From NCBI GenBank assembly GCA_041499035.1, contig JBGQJK010000019.1, forward strand, positions 1 through 18,679: 18,679 nucleotides of DNA. The letters are read 5' to 3'. Position numbers and translations under genes: made by a program. Shown piece after piece: positions 1 through 5,178 of the stretch (positions are counted from its first letter, which is position 1; each line of letters begins with the position of its first letter). This stretch comes from DATFUL01 sp041499035. GTDB lineage: Bacteria; Patescibacteriota; Microgenomatia; UBA8517. The notes under the pieces are model-generated. The model was not told the DNA's origin. It saw only the letters and a list, made by a program, of their open reading frames with translations, and made no database searches.

Positions 1-381
1 ACCGGTACTTGATCCGCTTGGAATAAAGCAGATCAGGTTATTTATACAGTCACTATTTGCAGTACAGGTGCTATTACACTGAGGAACCGGAGTAGGCGTG
101 GGAGAAGGAGTGGGTGTAGGACTTGGGGTGGGCGACGGTGTGGGAGAAGGAGTGGGCGTTGGTGTCGGTGTTGCCAGAGTAAAAGTTAGCGTACACGCAC
201 CAACAGGTGTTGGAGTGGGAGAACCCGCTGCTTTTGGCAGGCTCGACGGAACATTCGGTGCAACCGGCTGACTTCTTAACTGGTAAAGCCTTATTGCAGT
301 AAAGATGGCAATTCCGGCCAGTATAAAAGTGGCAAGAAGTATTATTACCGTAGCTATTTTTCCTTTAAAAAAATCTTTCAT
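1..381 (-). CDS. Pro-Thr-rich, Cys-containing membrane-anchored surface protein (partial, C-terminus off the window)
   Basis: Reading leftward from the ATG at 381, the frame stays open for 127 codons to the window edge, so the C-terminus is missing. The protein starts with a short basic stretch (MKDFFKGK) and a hydrophobic segment at about residues 9-33, a signal anchor. A Pro/Ala/Ser linker follows, then a (PT/PS)n stalk at about residues 54-100. Next is a cysteine-rich segment with C102, C106, C112 and C118, in the style 'QCNSTCTANSDCINN'. Such Pro-Thr stalks followed by small Cys-rich modules are common in exported proteins of Microgenomates; that is general knowledge, not a search result. 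It starts 6 nt after the stop of the upstream 448-aa gene, so it is probably the last visible member of the same operon. The Cys-rich part may form a small disulphide-bonded domain outside the cell. No enzymatic role is visible. Confidence 0.72.
   Translation of the reverse strand, partial: MKDFFKGKIATVIILLATFILAGIAIFTAIRLYQLRSQPVAPNVPSSLPKAAGSPTPTPVGACTLTFTLATPTPTPTPSPTPSPTPSPTPTPSPTPTPVPQCNSTCTANSDCINNLICFIPSGSSTG
82..222 (-). repeat. Low-complexity Pro-Thr/Pro-Ser coding repeat
   Basis: This stretch encodes alternating Pro with Thr or Ser on the minus strand and reads on the plus strand as degenerate GGNGT-type hexamers. Third positions vary freely while the dipeptide pattern is kept, which suggests selection on the protein stalk and not recent DNA slippage alone. 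Confidence 0.7.
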
Positions 382-387
382 ATTGTT

Positions 388-1734
388 TTAGATGCCTTCA
401 CCAACCCAACCTTGAGTTGCGTGGTGCACCTTAGCTCTCACACTAACTGTAGTATCCGTTGACAATATAGTATATGACTGGCAGAAATCATTGGAGCTTG
501 GTCTTTTTGCTGTAGTTTCTGCCTTGAGCGTTCCGTTGACACTAAATAGTGCTTTATCAAAGGTTCCTGCCGTTGCGCTTCCCGCGACACAGAAGTTAAC
601 AACATCCCCGGCTTTAAGATCAGAAAGCTGAGTCCCATTAAGAGCGGACCAGGTTGAGCTGAATGCTCTGACATTTATACACTGTGCGTTCGGGCCCGGG
701 GATGGCGTTGGACTAGGAGTGGGAGACGGAGTCGGTGTTGGCTTAGGCGTTGGTGTGGGAGTCGGCTTTGGAGTCGGTGTTGGTGTCGGTTTTGGAGTCG
801 GCGTTTTGGTAGGCGTCGGTTTGGGAGTAGGAGTCTTGGTAGGTGTGGGCGTGGGAGTCTTCGTCGGCGTTGGCTTAGGCGTGGGAGTAGGTGTAGGCTT
901 GGGAGTAGGTGTAGGCGTCGGCTTTGGTGCCGGTGTCGGCGCTGATCCTCCACCCCCGCCAGTAGGTTGCCCGATTGGGTAATATCTACCACCATATACG
1001 TAATAACCGGCAATGTCTGTGTCTTTTTCCTGAACACAAGGGCCGCCACAATACGCCCCTGCCAGATTTGACCCAACGGGGGCTCGACTATTAAGTACCT
1101 CATTCCTAGCATATCCACCCGTTATATAAGGAAGCGGAGTGTTTGGATCATAAGATGTTCCTGTTGCTGTCAGGTTGGCTTGGGCATCTGCCAGCGCCTT
1201 TTGTTGTGCGGCAGCAGCCGCACTGCACGCGTTTCTTAGTGCTGCGCTACCGTAATCTGCACATGTTTTTCCTCCCGAAGATTTAGTTCCATAATCAATT
1301 GGGGTACCCGTTCCACCATTCCCCCCACCCAGTGCTTTCCTTGCTGCCGGGCTTCCACACTGGTTAGGATTCACTTTACAGCCTGCAAATGAAATCACTT
1401 GCTGTCTAATATTTGGATTTGCGGCAAAGTAAACGGTTGTTCCTAAAGAAACAACCAGAAAAGTGATGCCGAGTATTGTTGCAATTATTTTTCTGCCACC
1501 AAATTTTTTCTTAGGAGATGTAACCGTTGGAGGTAAAATAGGCGGCGCGCCCGATCCGTTCGAGTCGGTTGGCGGAGTTTGTGATTGACCAGTATCATCC
1601 GCTTGGGTAGAACTGTTAGGACCTTGTGTCATCATGAAATCCGGAAGGGGCGGAAGATCTGTGTGTGATGTGATGGCCGAAGGAGGGACAACGCCACTTT
1701 GATTATTTTGGTTCTGGGTAGGTTCGTCGGGCAT
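388..1734 (-). CDS. Single-pass membrane protein with an 80-residue Pro-Thr-Lys stalk and a C-terminal extracellular domain
   Basis: The product has 448 residues and I do not recognise it as a named family. Residues 1-80 are polar and rich in Pro, Gln and Ser, with KKK just before the membrane, so this part is probably cytoplasmic. A transmembrane helix covers about 82-103. Residues 105-265 are Gly/Ala-rich with scattered cysteines (C119, C126, C158, C170, C229, C233) and a Tyr-rich 'YYVYGGRYYPIG' patch at 244-255. Residues 266-348 form a (PT)n/KPTPT stalk. Residues 349-448 form a compact domain with C352, C382 and C418, predicted beta-rich. The gene lies 9 nt downstream of the Fn3 protein gene and 6 nt upstream of another Pro-Thr protein gene, inside the PilN/PilO-like operon. 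The likely role is a surface or pilus-associated stalk protein. The first ATG is used; no better internal start was seen. Confidence 0.85.
   Translation of the reverse strand: MPDEPTQNQNNQSGVVPPSAITSHTDLPPLPDFMMTQGPNSSTQADDTGQSQTPPTDSNGSGAPPILPPTVTSPKKKFGGRKIIATILGITFLVVSLGTTVYFAANPNIRQQVISFAGCKVNPNQCGSPAARKALGGGNGGTGTPIDYGTKSSGGKTCADYGSAALRNACSAAAAAQQKALADAQANLTATGTSYDPNTPLPYITGGYARNEVLNSRAPVGSNLAGAYCGGPCVQEKDTDIAGYYVYGGRYYPIGQPTGGGGGSAPTPAPKPTPTPTPKPTPTPTPKPTPTKTPTPTPTKTPTPKPTPTKTPTPKPTPTPTPKPTPTPTPKPTPTPSPTPSPTPSPGPNAQCINVRAFSSTWSALNGTQLSDLKAGDVVNFCVAGSATAGTFDKALFSVNGTLKAETTAKRPSSNDFCQSYTILSTDTTVSVRAKVHHATQGWVGEGI
691..939 (-). repeat. Long Pro-Thr-Lys coding repeat (about 83 residues)
   Basis: The minus strand encodes PTPTPKPTPT-type dipeptide repeats with regularly placed Lys. 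The plus strand shows it as a run of GG(T/A/C)GT(T/G/C) units. Synonymous positions differ from unit to unit. This composition creates a spurious Gly-Val plus-strand ORF. Confidence 0.85.
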
Positions 1735-1743
1735 GTTTAAATA

Positions 1744-3114
1744 TTAGTTTTCTGAGATTTTCCAAACAGTAAAACTGAAAACCATTACTAGTAATCCCAT
1801 GATAAAGAGAATAAGCGTGGGAGTCAAATCTCCCGTAACCGGTACCGGCATGGCTGTTGAGGTGGCTGAAGGAACGGCAGTAGGAGTTTTGGTTGGTATA
1901 GGTGTAGCTGTGGGAGAACTGACAGGATTTGAAGTTGTTGCTGGTGTCGCCGTGGGAGTAGGTGTAGCTGTCGCGCCGGATTGGGAAGCTGTAAATGCCG
2001 GAACTTCACCCGCTTTGACCACAAAATCCCTGGTTAAAAACCTGGTAATTCCGGTTGCATCAATCCATGAAATTGTAATTGTATGGTTGCCCGGATCAAG
2101 ATTTGTAGGAACAGAATAGCTCCAGGAGCCGTTTTGAGGGATTTTTACAGTCGCGGAAATTGGATCCTGGGAGTGAACAGAAATTGTAATCGACTCGCCC
2201 CCCGGGCCTTTGCCAAAAAATTGGGGTTGGGTAGTGGTTAGTGTTTCCCCCTCGCTCAAGCTTTCCAGTATTACACTGGTGGGTTTCGGGGAGGAAGAAG
2301 GGACTGCAACGTTAAACTTTGACTCCGTACTGACATTTTGAGGAAGATTAAGATTTGCACTGGGGTTGCCTCCTTGGTTATTAGCCGGCTGGCTTCGAAA
2401 ATCATAGACCTGCCCAATTACGATTGCCGGCGCCGGGTTACCCGACTGTGGAAAAATCTGGGCTGATGCCACCCCGTCGGGAGGGGCGACTACGGAAATC
2501 TGAATTAGGGTACTACTCAAATTAACTTGCGCATAATTGGCAAGGTCAGGGGTCCGGACACTGCCTAGTTGAAAAACGAAATTTCCGGTGTCGGAAGTAA
2601 TAGTCGTCAGAACGTAATTATTTATATTTGCGTAAACTAAAGCCTTTTTCTCGGGACTACCTGAGGCGTTTATAACGCTGCCGGAAAGAAGCACTGAATT
2701 GTTGCTGATAGCAAGGGCGGGTCCTGTTGTAAGTTTCCAGGCAATCCCCCCGTTGTCAAAAATAGTGCCGTCCGAATTTATCTTATAAAAGTAGTTGGTA
2801 TTTGGAACCAGTCCGGAGAGATTAATACTGTGGTTGAAATATTTTTGACCGCTTTGATCTTCATTCTCAGCCTTGCCGGTATTTCCTTCCGAAGTGCCCC
2901 AATTTAATGTTCCCGAAGTTTGTTTGTCAGTTGTCCATGAAATCGTGGCAGAGTTATCGGTAACGTTTCCCACCCTAATATCTTTTGGTGCTGCGTCAGC
3001 ACTCGCGCCGATCTTAAAAATCTGTGAGTTTCTTAGGAAGAAGACCCCGGCAACCACGCCTACAATAAGAACTACTAAGCCTAGAAATGTTGGAATTGTA
3101 GCTTTTTTAATCAT
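1744..3114 (-). CDS. Fibronectin-III / Ig-like surface protein with C-terminal VPVTG sorting-type signal
   Basis: The product has 456 residues. A signal anchor covers about 6-30. Residues 43-130 look like a fibronectin type III domain of the kind at the N-terminus of purple acid phosphatases ('SATISWTTDKQTSGTLNWG', later 'LVPNTNYFYKI'). Residues 138-190 resemble a carboxypeptidase-regulatory beta-sandwich ('VLLSGSVINASGSP', 'TSDTGNFVF'). Residues 283-360 resemble a bacterial Ig-like domain ('NGSWSYSVP', 'GNHTITISWIDATG'). A Pro-Thr-Ala linker (about 380-422) leads to VPVTG at 424-428, a hydrophobic helix (434-451) and a short tail 'KISEN'. That order, motif then helix then charged tail, is the layout of an LPXTG-type sorting signal, although the tail is weakly charged. 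No sortase gene is in the window. The gene is 15 nt downstream of the 108-aa gene. Function is inferred as a cell-surface binding or structural protein. Confidence 0.85.
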   Translation of the reverse strand: MIKKATIPTFLGLVVLIVGVVAGVFFLRNSQIFKIGASADAAPKDIRVGNVTDNSATISWTTDKQTSGTLNWGTSEGNTGKAENEDQSGQKYFNHSINLSGLVPNTNYFYKINSDGTIFDNGGIAWKLTTGPALAISNNSVLLSGSVINASGSPEKKALVYANINNYVLTTITSDTGNFVFQLGSVRTPDLANYAQVNLSSTLIQISVVAPPDGVASAQIFPQSGNPAPAIVIGQVYDFRSQPANNQGGNPSANLNLPQNVSTESKFNVAVPSSSPKPTSVILESLSEGETLTTTQPQFFGKGPGGESITISVHSQDPISATVKIPQNGSWSYSVPTNLDPGNHTITISWIDATGITRFLTRDFVVKAGEVPAFTASQSGATATPTPTATPATTSNPVSSPTATPIPTKTPTAVPSATSTAMPVPVTGDLTPTLILFIMGLLVMVFSFTVWKISEN

Positions 3115-3129
3115 TTAAAAACTTAACTT

Positions 3130-3456
3130 TTATGGCACTACCCCCGACCCCGTTGCTTCTACAGGCAACGCAGTAGGCAGAGCTTGGGGGCTCGGGGAGG
3201 GTTCTGCCGTAGCTACTGGTGCAGAGTTGACTACGGTATCGGGAATCTGCGAGTTATCCAGATAAGGCTTCGACTCGAGTTGATTTATCACATTTTGATC
3301 AAGCGTGGGTGTAAGGGGTTGGGAAACTGCAGCGGGAACGTTTACATCTGCCGGTTTTAGGAAGGCTCTGTAAATATCGAAAGAGACCCACATCACTACC
3401 GTGATTAAAGTAAGAATTAAGATTGGTACTATGCTTGGTAATTTTTCTTTATTCAT
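3130..3456 (-). CDS. Small single-pass membrane protein in the PilN/PilO-like operon
   Basis: The product has 108 residues: a short basic start (MNKEK), one hydrophobic helix at about 8-30, then a Pro/Ala/Ser-rich, non-globular remainder predicted to lie outside the membrane. The start overlaps the stop of the PilO-like gene by 4 nt (ATGA on the minus strand), so translation is probably coupled. By position it could stand where PilP stands in proteobacterial pilMNOPQ operons. It has no lipobox or PilP-like beta domain that I can see, so I do not call it PilP. It may be a bitopic partner of the PilN/PilO pair. Function unknown. Confidence 0.78.
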   Translation of the reverse strand: MNKEKLPSIVPILILTLITVVMWVSFDIYRAFLKPADVNVPAAVSQPLTPTLDQNVINQLESKPYLDNSQIPDTVVNSAPVATAEPSPSPQALPTALPVEATGSGVVP

Positions 3457-4109
3457 TGTGTCCCCAAATATGGAACTCTGGCTGTTATTATTCCGACTAT
3501 GACGTTTCCTTCTTGAGTTTGTGAAGCATTAACAACCAATGAATCTACTTTGGAGGGAATGCGCAAGCCTTCATAATCCTTAATGAACGCCAATAAATTG
3601 GCATACGACCCTTTAACGCTAATAGATATAGGCATAGAGAGGGCCCCTCCGGGTAGGGGTTTCACATCGGTAGATGTAACACTTGCCTTCGACTTACCAA
3701 TGAGTGTGACTTGGCCGATTGAGATTCCAAGGACCGAGACAGAATCCTTCACGCCAAGGCCGAGAATTTGTTTGGAAACTGTGTCAGGTTGGGGATTCCC
3801 AAAAACCGCAGCATCAATATCGGGGATTAAGTTTTGGTCCTGGCTAAAAACGTTGTTCGCGGTTTGCAAGTCTTTGATTTTTTGGTTTAGGTCGGTAAGT
3901 ACAGTCTTTTTATCCGTTACATCTTTGTATAAACTTATAACAGTCAGAGCGGTAGGTTTTAGCGCAAAAACTATAAATATAATCACTGTTGAAAGGGAAA
4001 GTATAAGTTCCAGAAATGCCCTTACGTCCCTTCGTTGTTTATAAAGGGCAAGCATATTCAGATAAAAATCTTTATATCTGAAGTATTGTCCGCGCCAGCC
4101 TAGTGCCAT
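3453..4109 (-). CDS. PilO-like type IV pilus inner-membrane alignment protein
   Basis: The product has 218 residues: a cytoplasmic N-terminus of about 30 residues, one transmembrane helix at about 32-52, a coiled-coil stretch ('LTDLNQKIKDLQTANNVF', about 71-88), and a C-terminal alpha/beta domain. In that domain 'SMPISISVKGSYANLLAFI' followed by 'IPSKVDSLVVN' matches the typical PilO ending (beta strand, 'G.Y.nLl.FL...E', then beta strands). PilO dimerises with PilN in the periplasmic part of the pilus alignment complex and links the cytoplasmic ring to the outer parts. Here the gene follows the PilN-like gene by 7 nt and overlaps the next gene by 4 nt. No pilM, pilQ, pilin or ATPase gene is visible in the window. 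Assignment rests on architecture and the neighbour, so it is family-level only. Confidence 0.75.
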   Translation of the reverse strand: MALGWRGQYFRYKDFYLNMLALYKQRRDVRAFLELILSLSTVIIFIVFALKPTALTVISLYKDVTDKKTVLTDLNQKIKDLQTANNVFSQDQNLIPDIDAAVFGNPQPDTVSKQILGLGVKDSVSVLGISIGQVTLIGKSKASVTSTDVKPLPGGALSMPISISVKGSYANLLAFIKDYEGLRIPSKVDSLVVNASQTQEGNVIVGIITARVPYLGTQ

Positions 4110-4116
4110 TTAGTGT

Positions 4117-4650
4117 TTAAAAAGTAACATTTAAAGAAAAGGTGATTAGTGCCTGATTATTTTCCGATGATCCAACACTCCCCAACTCTACTTTTTTGAC
4201 CCTTGGGTCAGCTTTTAGGTTGCTTATAAATTGGGCGACTCCAAATTCACTTCCGGCGGTGCCTTTTATCAGAACAATATTCTCTTGGACGCTAATCGAG
4301 GTAACCAATAAATCTTGCGGAATTGTTGAGGAAACAAGATCAACCTTGCTGCTTGATGCGGGGACAGCGGCGAGTTGATTGAAAATGCTCAGTTTTTGCT
4401 GAACTCCTCTGAATTCTTTTTCAAAGTCGCTTTGGGCTGTAATCTGAGCGCTTGCTACTTTAATTGAATCGCTGAGGTCGGAATTTTGGGCGTCAAACCA
4501 AAAACGCGAAAGAAATGCCCCCATAACAACCATTTCCGTTAAGATTACTATAACTCTAAAGCTTCCCATTGCCCAGATAAGGATTCTTCCGACTATTGAA
4601 GCGTCAAACTCTTCTTGAGGTAGCAGGTTAATAGATTTAGTTTTAGCCAT
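4117..4650 (-). CDS. PilN-like type IV pilus biogenesis protein
   Basis: From the ATG at 4650 the product has 177 residues and begins MAKTKSINLLPQEEF. The 'INLLP' motif near the N-terminus (residues 7-11) is the PilN signature that binds PilM. A transmembrane helix follows at about 22-48, then a coiled coil (about 50-95) and a ferredoxin-like domain ('SISVQENIVLIKGTA', 'VAQFISNLKADPRVKKVEL'). The frame is open further upstream to a TTG at 4719. I prefer 4650 because the INLLP motif then sits at the usual distance from the start, and the upstream part is encoded by a degenerate A/T-rich repeat. There is no clear Shine-Dalgarno sequence. It is the first gene of the minus-strand operon. The missing pilM could lie elsewhere. 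Confidence 0.78.
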   Translation of the reverse strand: MAKTKSINLLPQEEFDASIVGRILIWAMGSFRVIVILTEMVVMGAFLSRFWFDAQNSDLSDSIKVASAQITAQSDFEKEFRGVQQKLSIFNQLAAVPASSSKVDLVSSTIPQDLLVTSISVQENIVLIKGTAGSEFGVAQFISNLKADPRVKKVELGSVGSSENNQALITFSLNVTF

Positions 4651-4667
4651 ACGACTCGCTTTGCTCG

Positions 4668-4706
4668 AATTTCCAATTTCCATTTTCCATTCAATTTCAA
4701 ATTGAG
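4668..4706. repeat. Degenerate TTCCA(A/T)TT tandem motif with a short palindrome
   Basis: Three near-identical TTCCA(A/T)T units run through 4671-4690 and lead into a perfect 7-bp inverted repeat at 4691-4705 (TCAATTT C AAATTGA). It lies just upstream of the chosen pilN-like start. It could be an intergenic repeat element, or regulatory DNA. Confidence 0.4.
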
Positions 4707-4752
4707 AAATAGATGGCAAATAGACAATGACAAATCGAAAATTGCCTAATTC

Positions 4753-4781
4753 AATATAACATATGAAACGTGGTGTTAGAA
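4753..4781 (-). promoter_or_regulatory. Candidate extended -10 promoter for the pilN-like operon
   Basis: On the minus strand a TGT-TATATT extended -10 lies at 4761-4753, with a weak -35 (TTCTAA, 4781-4776) 17 nt upstream. The predicted leader to the ATG at 4650 would be about 95 nt. No terminator was seen between rpsT and this operon, so read-through from rpsT is equally possible. Confidence 0.35.
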
Positions 4782-4786
4782 GCGAG

Positions 4787-5068
4787 TTATTTCTTCCCGG
4801 AAGATGCTTTCTTTTTAGTGACCTTTGCCGCAGTTTTTGGCATAAACTTGCTTAGTTGTGACTTGATTCTGGCAGCCTTATTTTTGTGAATTACTTTTCT
4901 CTTGGCCGCACGGTCGGCTAATGAAGTTGCTTTAAGAATTTTTTCCACCGTCTTACTTTTCCGGGCCGAGCGGATAGCCGCCTCAAGCTTGCTCATTGTA
5001 AGCTTATTAACTGTTGCTTTGCTTCTACTGCCCCTTAAGGCTCTTTTGGCTGTTTTTGTTACCGGCAT
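4787..5068 (-). CDS. rpsT: Small ribosomal subunit protein bS20
   Basis: The product has 93 residues starting MPVTKTAKRALRGS, very rich in Lys, Arg and Ala, and predicted to be almost entirely helical, as expected for S20, which binds 16S rRNA early in 30S assembly. Internal matches to the family are 'SKLEAAIRSARKS', then 'AASLADRAAKRKVIHKNKAAR'-like text and the helical C-terminus 'KSQLSKFM', with a basic tail (KKKASSGKK). The ATG at 5068 is chosen over a TTG at 5080 because it has GGAAG (5078-5074) 5 nt upstream and gives the normal S20 start. It is transcribed divergently from murJ. E. coli S20 represses its own translation; here a hairpin reaches into the ribosome binding site, which would fit such control (inference). 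Confidence 0.93.
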   Translation of the reverse strand: MPVTKTAKRALRGSRSKATVNKLTMSKLEAAIRSARKSKTVEKILKATSLADRAAKRKVIHKNKAARIKSQLSKFMPKTAAKVTKKKASSGKK

Positions 5069-5076
5069 ATACGCTT

Positions 5077-5102
5077 CCAACTTTCTTTACGAAGAAAGTT
5101 GG
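5077..5102 (-). promoter_or_regulatory. rpsT leader hairpin that covers the start of the ribosome binding site
   Basis: A perfect 11-bp inverted repeat (arms 5077-5087 and 5092-5102, 4-nt loop) lies in the predicted rpsT leader. The 3' arm on the minus strand ends with the first GG of the GGAAG ribosome binding site (5078-5074). A second copy of the opposite arm lies at 5105-5115 and could form a competing helix. Confidence 0.6.
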
Positions 5103-5137
5103 GCAAAGAAAGTGGAACTAGGAATCCAATTTCACGA

Positions 5138-5166
5138 TTGTCAGTATAAATCAAAGAGGCTAGAAT
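5138..5166 (+). promoter_or_regulatory. murJ promoter
   Basis: The -35 is TTGTCA (5138-5143) and the -10 is TAGAAT (5161-5166), separated by 17 nt. The expected start of transcription is near 5173, only about 6 nt before the murJ ATG at 5179. No ribosome binding site is visible there. Confidence 0.65.
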
Positions 5167-5171
5167 AGCAA
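5143..5171 (-). promoter_or_regulatory. rpsT promoter, overlapping the murJ promoter face to face
   Basis: On the minus strand the -35 is TTGCTA (5171-5166) and the -10 is TATACT (5148-5143), with a 17-nt spacer. The predicted transcription start is near 5136, giving a leader of about 68 nt that contains the hairpin. Its -10 shares base 5143 with the murJ -35, and its -35 shares base 5166 with the murJ -10. Confidence 0.62.
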
Positions 5172-5178
5172 TCATAAC

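Noticed and set aside
691..939. Possible CRISPR-like or minisatellite array
   Set aside because: Units are 6-12 bp with no constant repeat/spacer structure, and they are explained by Pro-Thr coding.
719..982. Plus-strand Gly-Val repeat frame opposite the Pro-Thr stalk
   Set aside because: It is the mirror image of the (PT)n codons; the minus-strand gene has a proper architecture and operon context.
5069..5080. TTG start for rpsT four codons upstream
   Set aside because: The ATG at 5068 has GGAAG 5 nt upstream and matches the usual S20 N-terminus.
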